The notes below the pieces were generated by a model. It searched no databases. It was given only the letters and a program-made list of their open reading frames with translations, and was not told the DNA's origin. The translations under genes and the position numbers were made by a program. 14,867 nucleotides of DNA from an uncultured Ruminococcus sp. (GTDB lineage Bacteria; Bacillota; Clostridia; Oscillospirales; Ruminococcaceae). The stretch lies in NCBI GenBank assembly GCA_902796865.1, contig CADBQZ010000034.1, forward strand, positions 1 through 14,867. Reading direction: 5' to 3'. Shown in pieces: positions 6,109 to 13,681 of this stretch. The number at the start of each line of letters is the position of its first letter. Positions within the stretch are counted from its first letter, which is position 1.

Positions 6109-7893
6109 ATGGCAGATAATATGAAAGGTCTTAAACGCAGTATCTACTGCGGCGAAGTTATAGAAGAAGGAAAGGAAGTAACCGTTGCAGGCTTCGTCCA
6201 GAAAATGCGTAACCTGGGCACGCTGATATTTATAGACCTTCGTGACAAAACAGGTATAGTACAGCTCGCATTCAACGATAATACCGACAGAGAACTTTTT
6301 GAAAAAGCAGCCGGCTGCCGAAGCGAATTTGTACTTATGGCACACGGCATGACTGCTGTACGTTCAAGCATAAATCACGAGATACCGACCGGAAGGATAG
6401 AGATAATCGTTGACGACCTAAGAATACTAGCAAAAGCTCAGACACCGCCTTTTGAAGTAACAAGTGAAACAAATGTAAACGAAGAATTAAGACTCAAATA
6501 CCGCTATCTTGATCTTCGCCGTCAGCCGCTCCAGCATAATCTCATCATGCGCCATAAAATAGCAAAAGCCGCAAGAGATTATTTCTATGCAAACGACTTC
6601 ATCGAAATCGAAACACCTATGATGATGAAATCAACTCCGGAAGGTGCCAGAGACTATCTTATACCTTCCCGAGTACACAACGGCAAATTTTATGCACTCC
6701 CCCAGTCTCCTCAGATATACAAGCAGCTTCTCATGGTCGCAGGTATGGACAGATATATCCAGCTTGCAAGATGCTTCCGTGATGAGGATCTGAGAGCAGA
6801 CAGACAGCCTGAATTCACACAGATAGACTTAGAGATGTCATTTGTTGATGTTGAAGACATACTCTCTATGGCTGAAGGATTCATATCATACCTTTTCAAA
6901 AATGTTCTTGATATAGAGATCCCTGTACCGCTCAAAAGAATGAGCTACACAGAGGCAATGGAAAAATACGGTTCAGATAAGCCAGATACAAGATTTGATA
7001 TGGAAATAAAGGATATTTCCGATTTAGTGAAGGACTGCGGTTTCGGCGTTTTTGCAAATGCCGTTAAGGACGGTGGAAGTGTAAGAGCGATCACAGCAAA
7101 AAATTCCTCGTCGGTACTCACAAGAAAAGAGATAGATAAGCTTACTGAAATGGCAAGAGGTATCGGCGCTAAGGGACTCGCATATGTAAGATGGGTCGAT
7201 GAAAAGCCATCATGCTCATTTGCAAAATTCATGAGCGAGGAGGAGCTTTCAGCCATACTCGAAAGGATAGGCTGTGAAAAGGGAGACACCGCTCTTATAA
7301 TAGCTGACAAAAATAAAGTCACTCTCCCGGTACTTGGTGCGCTGCGTCTCGCTGTCGCTAAAAAGCTTGATATCATACCCGAGGACAAATTCAATTTCCT
7401 TTGGATCACAGACTTCCCGTTCTTTGAATACGACGAAGACACAGACAGCTATGTTGCTATGCATCATCCGTTCACAATGCCTAATGATGAGTGTATACAG
7501 TACCTTGACAGCGCTCCTGAAAAGGTCTTCGCAAAAGCTTATGACCTTGTACTTAATGGCACAGAGCTTTCATCAGGCTCAATAAGAATTACAGATTACG
7601 AGCTTCAGCAAAAAATGTTTGAAGCACTCGGACTTTCTGATGAAGAGATCGAAGCAAAATTCGGATTCCTCGTTGAAGCGTATAAGTATGGTGCGCCGCC
7701 GCATGGTGGTCTTGGTATTGGTCTTGACCGTCTTACAATGGTAATGCTCGGCGCTGAAAGTCTCCGTGACGTAACAGCATTTCCAAAGGTACAGAATGCA
7801 AGTGAACTTATGTCCGAATGCCCATCACCTGTTGATGATGAAAGCCTTGAAGTTCTTGGCATCAAGATAGTTGACAAAGATAATAAAGAATAA
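6109..7893 (+). CDS. aspS: Aspartyl-tRNA synthetase
   Basis: This 594-residue class II synthetase is of bacterial type and normal length. It has an N-terminal OB-fold anticodon-binding domain (about 10-115), class II motif 2 FRDEDLRADRQPEFTQ (223-238), a GAD-type insertion (about 290-420) and motif 3 GGLGIGLDRL (533-542). I place the start at 6109, because GGAG at 6098-6101 stands 7 nt before it. The in-frame ATG at 6091, which would add MKWRKI, has no ribosome binding site. The OB fold has Leu36 in MRNLGTL, where non-discriminating enzymes as recalled tend to carry His. This suggests an enzyme specific for tRNA-Asp, though that is only a hint. A strong terminator follows. Confidence 0.96.
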   Translation: MADNMKGLKRSIYCGEVIEEGKEVTVAGFVQKMRNLGTLIFIDLRDKTGIVQLAFNDNTDRELFEKAAGCRSEFVLMAHGMTAVRSSINHEIPTGRIEIIVDDLRILAKAQTPPFEVTSETNVNEELRLKYRYLDLRRQPLQHNLIMRHKIAKAARDYFYANDFIEIETPMMMKSTPEGARDYLIPSRVHNGKFYALPQSPQIYKQLLMVAGMDRYIQLARCFRDEDLRADRQPEFTQIDLEMSFVDVEDILSMAEGFISYLFKNVLDIEIPVPLKRMSYTEAMEKYGSDKPDTRFDMEIKDISDLVKDCGFGVFANAVKDGGSVRAITAKNSSSVLTRKEIDKLTEMARGIGAKGLAYVRWVDEKPSCSFAKFMSEEELSAILERIGCEKGDTALIIADKNKVTLPVLGALRLAVAKKLDIIPEDKFNFLWITDFPFFEYDEDTDSYVAMHHPFTMPNDECIQYLDSAPEKVFAKAYDLVLNGTELSSGSIRITDYELQQKMFEALGLSDEEIEAKFGFLVEAYKYGAPPHGGLGIGLDRLTMVMLGAESLRDVTAFPKVQNASELMSECPSPVDDESLEVLGIKIVDKDNKE

Positions 7894-7897
7894 TATT

Positions 7898-7929
7898 AAA
7901 TCAGTTCCTGTTTACAGGAACTGATTTTT
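7898..7929 (+). terminator. Terminator of the aspS transcript
   Basis: AAATCAGTTCCTG (7898-7910) pairs with CAGGAACTGATTT (7915-7927) around TTTA and is followed by further T. It starts five bases after the aspS stop, in the convergent gap between aspS and the minus-strand gene. Confidence 0.9.
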
Positions 7930-7941
7930 GTTTCACTATAT

Positions 7942-7979
7942 AAAAATAATGCCGTACTTTAAAAGTACGGCATTATTTT
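7942..7979 (-). terminator. Terminator of the minus-strand gene block
   Basis: AAAATAATGCCGTACTTT (7943-7960) and AAAGTACGGCATTATTTT (7962-7979) are an 18-bp perfect inverted repeat. Read on the minus strand, it lies nine bases after the stop of the pyruvyl transferase gene and ends in a T-rich run. The dyad also ends in T on the plus strand, so it may back up the aspS terminator. Confidence 0.88.
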
Positions 7980-7988
7980 CTTTATTTC

Positions 7989-9074
7989 TTATACTATAAG
8001 TTTTTCGCCAAGAGCATTATTGAGAAAATCGAAGCCTATACTTCGCTGTTCTTTTATACGAAGATCGACATCATTCCAATCTATATCGTGTTTCGTATCA
8101 AAATCTCCGTAGAATTCCATGTTTTCAAGCCCCATTTTTTTAAGAAGATTTTTTATTCTTCCGAACATTGTATCATTCTTACTGCGCTTGAAAGCTGTAA
8201 ATTCTTTATGAAAAATGATAGAAAATGCACAAGCATGAAACGAATCGGTATAGACACGTTCACAATTAAGTATGAGCCATAAAAACTCGCTAGGTCCTGT
8301 AGTAATAAACTCATCTCTGTGTCCGACATTGTAAATATCAACTATCGGTATATCGCTTTCTATCTCATCTTCATTTTCGAGCATACATTTTAAAGCAAAT
8401 TTCTCCGGTATATGATAACTAGGCTTTTTTGCTATACCTTCCCATTCAAAGCGTTCGATAAGTAAAACAGGATCTGGAACTTCCTTTGGACGGCGTCCGA
8501 TAAGGCTGTCTATCGTATCAGCAGCACTCGATTCTCTTACCGAAATATTATTTTCCAAAAAGCCGGAAAGACCTCTTTTATGAAGCGCTCTGTCTTTGAA
8601 TGGTATATGATCGTAACCAAATGAAGCAGCATATGCTATGCGCTTTTCCTTTGGAAATGCAGTAAGATAATAATGATCAAGTTCTTTGGGATCATCTGTC
8701 CAGTTGCGCCATATCTGATCCGAACCAGCCACAGCGTAATCTGCATTTTCCATATCCGGCACACTGCTGCCAAAATCAGGTATCTTTATACTATTAGTAT
8801 ATTCTTCAGTGAATCTGTCAAATATAACATTTCGCTTTTCAAGTGCCGACTCAATATCAATTTTCTGTTTATATTTTCCTATACCCAAACCGGCAAGCTT
8901 CTTTTTGACCGCACCTTTGATTTTTTTTGAATAGACCGCTTTTATACGTTCATCAATATGTACAGAAACAGCATCGACACCGAGCTTTTCAAGCGCCGAT
9001 GTAAGCGCATAGTTTTGAAGTCTGTTGCCATAATTATAACTTCCGAAAATTGAAAAAACAAATGCTTTTTTCAT
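7989..9074 (-). CDS. Polysaccharide pyruvyl transferase family protein
   Basis: This 361-residue protein matches the polysaccharide pyruvyl transferase family (Pfam PF04230; relatives of CsaB, WcaK and EpsO). Visible motifs are GSYNYGNRLQNYA (11-23), GSDQIWR (117-123), RIAYAASFG (145-153), ISVRE (177-181), DPVLL (201-205) and TDSFHACAFSIIF (276-288). Members transfer pyruvate from phosphoenolpyruvate to sugars of surface glycans, and many are uncharacterised. No signal peptide or membrane segment is seen, so it is probably cytosolic. The start is the ATG at 9074, which has AGAGGTG upstream. The longer frame to 9137 would add 21 residues without a ribosome binding site and would overlap the previous gene. 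No glycosyltransferase or export gene is nearby, so the acceptor cannot be inferred. Confidence 0.82.
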   Translation of the reverse strand: MKKAFVFSIFGSYNYGNRLQNYALTSALEKLGVDAVSVHIDERIKAVYSKKIKGAVKKKLAGLGIGKYKQKIDIESALEKRNVIFDRFTEEYTNSIKIPDFGSSVPDMENADYAVAGSDQIWRNWTDDPKELDHYYLTAFPKEKRIAYAASFGYDHIPFKDRALHKRGLSGFLENNISVRESSAADTIDSLIGRRPKEVPDPVLLIERFEWEGIAKKPSYHIPEKFALKCMLENEDEIESDIPIVDIYNVGHRDEFITTGPSEFLWLILNCERVYTDSFHACAFSIIFHKEFTAFKRSKNDTMFGRIKNLLKKMGLENMEFYGDFDTKHDIDWNDVDLRIKEQRSIGFDFLNNALGEKLIV

Positions 9075-9115
9075 TGCTTCACCTCTTAAATAATGATAAT
9101 AATAATTTGCTATAT

Positions 9116-9145
9116 AGTATATCACATTACAGATCACTGATTCAA
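9116..9145 (-). promoter_or_regulatory. Possible promoter of the pyruvyl transferase gene
   Basis: On the minus strand, TTGAAT (9140-9145) and TATACT (9116-9121) are separated by 18 bp, with the -35 box inside the end of the aminopeptidase gene. The matches are 5/6 and 5/6 to consensus. Transcription would start about 35 bp upstream of the ATG. No terminator separates the two genes, so read-through from the upstream operon is also possible. Confidence 0.4.
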
Positions 9146-10540
9146 AAATGCCTCGAAAGCTTTATATGTCATGTATACATCGAGCTTTGAAACCGTTTCA
9201 AACGGAGCGTGCATTGAAAGCACCGGTACACCTACATCTATAGTATCAACATTAAGATTTGCAATATAAGCAGCAACAGTGCCGCCGCCGCCGACATCTA
9301 CTTTTCCAAGCTCGCCTGTCTGCCAGATAACATTGTTTTTGTCAAGAAGACTTCTTACCTTTCCAACAAATTCAGCCGAAGCATCAGAAGTTCCTGATTT
9401 TCCTCTTGCTCCTGTAAATTTGGTAACGCAAACGCCATAGTTTATGTAAGCACAGTTTCTCTTTTCAAGAACGTCCGGGAATGTCGGATCAAAAGCAGAA
9501 TTAACGTCAGCCGACATACATTCAGATGCTGAGAGCACTCTCCTTCCGTTAGTTCCGAATTCCTCTGCAAGATCAGCTATAAAGTATTTAAGATATGCAG
9601 ACTGCAATCCTGTATTGCCGTCACTTCCCGTTTCTTCTTTATCGGTAAGAACTGTAACAGCTGTTCTTCTCGGTGTTTTACATTCAACAGCAGCCATCAA
9701 AGCTGTATAAGCGCACACTCTGTCATCGTGTCCATATGAGCCTACAAGACTTCTGTCAAAACCTACATCCTGTGCCTTGAAAGCCGGTACTGCTTCAAGC
9801 TCAGCCGAAAGGAAATCATCTTCCGTAATGTCATACTTCTCATTAAGAAGCTTTAAAATATTAAGCTTTACAGCTTCACTCAGATCGTCTTCTCTGAAAG
9901 GTCTTGAACCTATGACTATATTAAGTTCCTCACCCTTTATTCCCTGAGCAAGCGGTCTTTTCATCTGTTCAGCTGCAAGATGCGGAAGAAGATCATTTAT
10001 ACAAAATACCGGATCACCTTCATCTTCACCGATCTTTACACTTATCTTTGTTCCGTCCGCTTTTATTATAACACCATGAAGTGCAAGCGGTATTACAGTC
10101 CACTGATATTTCTTTATACCGCCATAGTAATGAGTCTTGAAATAAGCTATCTCATTATCCTCATATACAGGGCACTGCTTCAGATCTATTCTTGGCGAGT
10201 CGATATGTGCAGCACATATATCAACACCGTTTTTAATGTCATCAGTGCCTATAACAGCCATCATGACAGCCTTTCCACGGTTATTAACATAGACCTTGTC
10301 TCCCGCTTTGAGTCCCATTCCAGGCTCATACGGCTTATATCCATTTTCTTCCAAAAGTTTTACAGTGAATTCAACAGCTTCTCTCTCTGTCTTTACTGAA
10401 TTAAGAAATGACTTATATCCTTCGCAGAATTCATCACACTTTTTGACTTCTTCATCTGTCATTTTATAAAGTGCGTGTTTTTTGCGGCTCATAAGAATAT
10501 CTTTGAGCTTTTTACCCTGTGACTTTTCTTCTTTACTCAT
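9134..10540 (-). CDS. apeA: M18 family aminopeptidase (aspartyl aminopeptidase type)
   Basis: This 468-residue cytosolic metallopeptidase has the full M18 signature. The metal and catalytic residues are visible as AAHIDSPR (H112, D114), YGHDDR (H271 to D273), DKEETGS (D300, catalytic Glu302, ligand Glu303), SADVN (D345) and SMHAPFE (H444). M18 enzymes form large dodecamers and release N-terminal residues, preferring acidic ones, from peptides with two metal ions. The length fits the family. The GGAGG ribosome binding site lies in the 15-bp gap after coaE (10551-10555 on the minus strand). It appears to be the last gene of the DUF951-prfA-sua5-coaE unit. I chose apeA over apeB from overall resemblance only. 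Confidence 0.93.
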   Translation of the reverse strand: MSKEEKSQGKKLKDILMSRKKHALYKMTDEEVKKCDEFCEGYKSFLNSVKTEREAVEFTVKLLEENGYKPYEPGMGLKAGDKVYVNNRGKAVMMAVIGTDDIKNGVDICAAHIDSPRIDLKQCPVYEDNEIAYFKTHYYGGIKKYQWTVIPLALHGVIIKADGTKISVKIGEDEGDPVFCINDLLPHLAAEQMKRPLAQGIKGEELNIVIGSRPFREDDLSEAVKLNILKLLNEKYDITEDDFLSAELEAVPAFKAQDVGFDRSLVGSYGHDDRVCAYTALMAAVECKTPRRTAVTVLTDKEETGSDGNTGLQSAYLKYFIADLAEEFGTNGRRVLSASECMSADVNSAFDPTFPDVLEKRNCAYINYGVCVTKFTGARGKSGTSDASAEFVGKVRSLLDKNNVIWQTGELGKVDVGGGGTVAAYIANLNVDTIDVGVPVLSMHAPFETVSKLDVYMTYKAFEAFLNQ

Positions 10541-10555
10541 TTTAAAAAACCTCCA

Positions 10556-11176
10556 TTATTTATTCTTAAACAAATTTATTATAGTATCGGCAGTTTTCTC
10601 AGCCGCTTCTGAAAGCTCCTGAATGCTGCCGTTGTTTTCTATTATATATTCACTGTTTTTCCTGAAAAATGCTTCATCATGCTGTGATGCCATTCTGTCA
10701 AGCGCCTGTTCACGGGTCATGCCGTCTCTTTCGATTATACGCATAAGCCTTAGCTTACTGTCAGCTGTAACAGAAACTATCACATCACAAAGACTGTCTG
10801 CACCGCTTTCAAACAAAGTAGGTGCATCAAGAAGGATAAATCGTCTTCCGCTTTCTATAGCTTCCGTTATCTCTTCGGATATATAATCCATAATAAACGG
10901 ATAAACTATTGAATCCAGAAGCTCAAGTTTATCTTTATCCGAAAAAACAATACCTCCGAGCTTTTTTCTGTCAAGCTCTCCGTTTTCAAGAAGTATCTCT
11001 CTTCCAAAATGCTTTACTATTTCATCAAGACAAGGCTCGCCTTTTCTTACCGCTTTTCTTGCTATAATATCAGCATTTATAACAGCAAATCCTTTTTTTT
11101 CAAAAGAATTGCATACAGTAGTCTTCCCTGCTCCTGTCTGTCCGGTAAGACCTGTTACGACTGCTTCTCTGTTCAT
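10556..11176 (-). CDS. coaE: Dephospho-CoA kinase
   Basis: This 206-residue P-loop kinase carries out the last step of coenzyme A synthesis, phosphorylating the ribose 3'-hydroxyl of dephospho-CoA. The Walker A motif is GLTGQTGAGKTT (9-20). The family more often reads GLTGGIGSGKS, so the TGAGKTT version is a mild variant. An N-A-D-I-I-A-R segment follows at 34-40, and LLDAPTLFESG (115-125) is the conserved DxPLLFE-like core. The start codon overlaps the stop of the upstream sua5-type gene by four bases (ATGA), indicating translational coupling. Confidence 0.94.
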   Translation of the reverse strand: MNREAVVTGLTGQTGAGKTTVCNSFEKKGFAVINADIIARKAVRKGEPCLDEIVKHFGREILLENGELDRKKLGGIVFSDKDKLELLDSIVYPFIMDYISEEITEAIESGRRFILLDAPTLFESGADSLCDVIVSVTADSKLRLMRIIERDGMTREQALDRMASQHDEAFFRKNSEYIIENNGSIQELSEAAEKTADTIINLFKNK

Positions 11177-12189
11177 AGCTCTATCACCTCGAATGCTGCC
11201 GCACGAAGCAGCCTGTTATATACAGCAAGTCCTACACCATCCATTTCAGGAGAACGTACTAAAACAGTCTCAGCCCCCATATCATCACATTCTCTGAGTT
11301 TTGCAAAAAGATTGTGAGCTATCTGTTCTCCGCTGTCGCCAAAAGTCAGAGTTTCTGCATGAAGACTTTCTGTATTATCACTGTCAAATACGATGCAAAA
11401 AAGTTTTTCACTGTTCAGGCTATCTGCATACCTGCAAAAACTATCAATATCTCCCTTTACTATTTTTACATCTGCTTTAGGAGAATAATGCTTGTATTTC
11501 ATTCCAGGAGAAGGTGCTTTTCTGTCTTCTGCAAGATCATTTAATATCGCTTCATCAACTATGACGTTTCCGGCTATCTCTGAAAGCATTTCCTTAGTGA
11601 CGCTTCCCGGACGAAGTATCCTTACCGTTTTATCATCATCAAAGCATATGACAGTAGATTCCACCCCGAATCTGCTGTCTCCGCCGTCTATGACCGCTTC
11701 TATCCTGCCGTTCATATCATTCATAACATGAGAAGCCTTTGTAGGACTTGGGTATCCGGATCTGTTTGCAGACGGAGCCGCTATCGGCACAGAGAGCCTT
11801 ATAAGCTCACGCATCACCGGGTGGGACGGCATTCTTATACCGACTGTATCAAGACCGCCTGACGTTTCATTTGGCACTATATCATTTTTAGGGACTATCA
11901 TAGTAAGCGGTCCCGGCCAGAATTTATCTGCAAGCTTGTAAAAAAGCTCCGGTATATTATTGGCAAGTTTTTCTGCCTGCTTTATATCATGTATATGGAC
12001 TATCAGTGGATTATCAGATGGTCTTCCCTTTGCTTCAAAGATCTTCTTTACAGCTTTGCTGTCAAGTGCCGCTGCTCCAAGACCATATACCGTTTCCGTA
12101 GGTATGCCGACCACGCAGCCGTTCTTTATAAGCTCTGCCGCTTTTTTTATATCATCAATGCTGTCTGACAGCATTACTGTTTCTTTCAT
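11173..12189 (-). CDS. sua5: L-threonylcarbamoyladenylate synthase (Sua5/YwlC type)
   Basis: This 338-residue two-domain protein makes threonylcarbamoyl-AMP from threonine, bicarbonate and ATP, the first step of t6A37 modification of ANN-reading tRNAs. The YrdC-like catalytic domain (about 10-205) shows GIPTETVYGLG (28-38), KGRPSDNPLIVHI (54-66), FWPGPLT (90-96) and APSANRSG (138-145). The linker PGMKYKHYSP (228-237) and the C-terminal Sua5 domain (about 240-338) distinguish it from the short TsaC form. It begins two bases after the prfA stop. Its RBS AGGGTG lies inside the end of prfA. Confidence 0.94.
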   Translation of the reverse strand: MKETVMLSDSIDDIKKAAELIKNGCVVGIPTETVYGLGAAALDSKAVKKIFEAKGRPSDNPLIVHIHDIKQAEKLANNIPELFYKLADKFWPGPLTMIVPKNDIVPNETSGGLDTVGIRMPSHPVMRELIRLSVPIAAPSANRSGYPSPTKASHVMNDMNGRIEAVIDGGDSRFGVESTVICFDDDKTVRILRPGSVTKEMLSEIAGNVIVDEAILNDLAEDRKAPSPGMKYKHYSPKADVKIVKGDIDSFCRYADSLNSEKLFCIVFDSDNTESLHAETLTFGDSGEQIAHNLFAKLRECDDMGAETVLVRSPEMDGVGLAVYNRLLRAAAFEVIEL

Positions 12190-12191
12190 TA

Positions 12192-13268
12192 TCAGTTATC
12201 ACCCTGCATAGCGAGCTTAGCTGCCTGATCTGCCGTTGCAAGCTGATCTATTACAGCTTCTATATCGCCGTTCATTATTTCATCAAGTCTGTATACAGTA
12301 TAATTTATCCTATGATCAGTAAGTCTTCCCTGTGGAAAATTATATGTTCTTATCCTCTCAGAACGATCGCCTGTACCGACCTGTGTGCTTCTCTCGGAAG
12401 CTATCTTATCATTTTGTTCCTGTAAAAGCCTGTCATAGAGTCTGGAGCAAAGTATCTTCATAGCCTTATCTTTATTTTTGAACTGGCTTCTTTCGTCCTG
12501 GCACTCAACGACTGTGCCCGTTGGGATATGAGTGATCCTAACGGCAGATTCTGTCTTATTGATATGCTGACCGCCTGCACCGCTTGCCCTGAATACGTCT
12601 ATTTTAAGTTCGCTCGGGTCTATCTTCAGCTCAACTTCCTCCGCTTCAACAAGTACTGCTACCGTTACAGTAGAAGTGTGTATCCTGCCCTGTGACTCAG
12701 TCTCCGGAACACGCTGTACCCTATGTACACCGCTTTCATATTTAAGCCTTGAGTAAGCACCGTTTCCTTCCACTGAAAAACATATTTCTTTATAGCCTCC
12801 AAGCTCAGTAGGGTGCGCCGACAAAACTTCCTGTTTCCAGCCCTTTGACTCCGCATACATAGAATACATTCTGTATAGAGAATTTGCAAATAAAGCTGCT
12901 TCTTCGCCTCCGGCACCGCCTCTTATCTCGATGATAACATTTTTATCATCGTTCGGGTCTTTAGGGAGAAGCAATATTTTAAGCTGCTCGGCAAGCTCGT
13001 CCATAAGTTCCTTTGACTCATCATATTCAAGCTGTGCCATTTCCTTCAGCTCTTTATCCTGCTCACCGCTTTCAAGTATCTCCTTTGCATCAGAAAAGCT
13101 TTTTTCAGCCTCCTGATACTCCTTATACTTTTCGATTATAGGGGTGAGATTTTTATATTCTTTCATCAGCTCTGCAAAAACATTCGGATCATCTGCTGCT
13201 CCCGGTTCAGAAAGCTTCATACCGACCTCGTTATATCTGTTTTCCATAAGCTTTATCTTATCTATCAT
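12192..13268 (-). CDS. prfA: Peptide chain release factor 1
   Basis: This 358-residue class I release factor reads UAG and UAA. The tripeptide anticodon is P188-E-T190 in [14 protein letters not shown], the RF1-type PxT motif (RF2 has SPF). The catalytic GGQ loop is [15 protein letters not shown] (227-241), with Gln234 for peptidyl-tRNA hydrolysis. The N-terminal helical domain spans about 1-105. It shares an ATGA overlap with the DUF951 gene upstream and is followed after 2 bp by the Sua5-type gene. prmC, the methyltransferase for the GGQ glutamine, often sits beside prfA but is not in this window. Confidence 0.97.
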   Translation of the reverse strand: MIDKIKLMENRYNEVGMKLSEPGAADDPNVFAELMKEYKNLTPIIEKYKEYQEAEKSFSDAKEILESGEQDKELKEMAQLEYDESKELMDELAEQLKILLLPKDPNDDKNVIIEIRGGAGGEEAALFANSLYRMYSMYAESKGWKQEVLSAHPTELGGYKEICFSVEGNGAYSRLKYESGVHRVQRVPETESQGRIHTSTVTVAVLVEAEEVELKIDPSELKIDVFRASGAGGQHINKTESAVRITHIPTGTVVECQDERSQFKNKDKAMKILCSRLYDRLLQEQNDKIASERSTQVGTGDRSERIRTYNFPQGRLTDHRINYTVYRLDEIMNGDIEAVIDQLATADQAAKLAMQGDN

Positions 13269-13459
13269 TCGCCGCCGCCTTCTTGTCTTGTGACCTTTTT
13301 GATATTTTTTTCTATCTTATTTCTAGGGATCATAAACTCACGTCCGCACTTTACGCATCGGAGCTTAAAGTCCATTCCTGAACGTATCACGAACATTTCA
13401 TTTCCACCGCACGGATGATTCTTTTTAAGCGTCAAAATATCCTTTGGACGTATATCCAT
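13265..13459 (-). CDS. DUF951 family small protein
   Basis: This 64-residue protein matches the DUF951 (YyzM-like) family. It has [11 protein letters not shown] near the N-terminus, a [16 protein letters not shown] segment, and a basic end [18 protein letters not shown] and CxxC together could form a small zinc-binding site, but no function is established to my knowledge. The frame is open from an ATG at 13471, but I choose the ATG at 13459 because GGAG, overlapping that upstream ATG, stands 6 nt before it. No RBS precedes 13471. It is the first gene of the operon and is coupled to prfA by an ATGA overlap. Confidence 0.88.
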   Translation of the reverse strand: MDIRPKDILTLKKNHPCGGNEMFVIRSGMDFKLRCVKCGREFMIPRNKIEKNIKKVTRQEGGGE

Positions 13460-13498
13460 ACCATTCTCCATTTACGATTAAATATTCACTACTATTAT

Positions 13499-13527
13499 AT
13501 TATAACTCATTTTTTCGATTATGGCAA
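13499..13527 (-). promoter_or_regulatory. Sigma-A promoter for the DUF951-prfA-sua5-coaE-apeA operon
   Basis: On the minus strand, TTGCCA (13522-13527) and a perfect TATAAT (13499-13504) are separated by exactly 17 bp. Transcription would start near 13492, leaving a leader of about 33 nt. It is the only good promoter seen for the tightly packed genes downstream. Confidence 0.82.
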
Positions 13528-13550
13528 TATCTATTTGAAAATTTCAGTCA

Positions 13551-13593
13551 AGTGTATATTTCCATTATCTTTATGATGATGCAGAAATACACT
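13551..13593. repeat. Inverted repeat between hydrogenase terminator and prfA-operon promoter
   Basis: AGTGTAT (13551-13557) and ATACACT (13587-13593) are inverted around about 29 bp, and the pairing extends imperfectly inward (ATTTC with GAAAT, two-base bulge). It may be a regulator site or a weak structure. It is not a recognised operator, and nothing else is seen in 13528-13612. Confidence 0.2.
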
Positions 13594-13612
13594 GCTTTAT
13601 TATTTAAAAAGT

Positions 13613-13649
13613 AAAAACAAAGCCGCCCACTTTGAAATGGACGGCTTTG
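13613..13649 (-). terminator. Terminator of the hydrogenase gene
   Basis: On the minus strand CAAAGCCG pairs with CGGCTTTG (13642-13649 with 13618-13625). After one mismatch a further three pairs follow, around an 8-nt loop, and a T5 run (13613-13617) comes after the stem. It lies about 32 bases after the hydrogenase stop and insulates the next operon. Confidence 0.88.
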
Positions 13650-13681
13650 CCGGTATATTATGATTTGAAATCAATAATATC

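Noticed and set aside
6945..7442. 165-codon minus-strand frame inside aspS
   Set aside because: It is antisense to a clear aspS domain, has no RBS or family resemblance, and is rich in Ser/Leu/Phe as expected for a shadow frame.
9075..9137. N-terminal extension of the pyruvyl transferase frame
   Set aside because: The extra 21 residues lack an RBS, are Tyr/Ile rich, overlap the previous gene, and precede the normal family start MKKAFVFS.
9980..10399. 139-codon plus-strand frame inside the aminopeptidase gene
   Set aside because: It lies opposite conserved M18 sequence and looks like a reverse-complement shadow with no recognisable domain.
13460..13471. ATG at 13471 as start of the DUF951 gene
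   Set aside because: It has no RBS, and its own bases supply the GGAG for the ATG at 13459.
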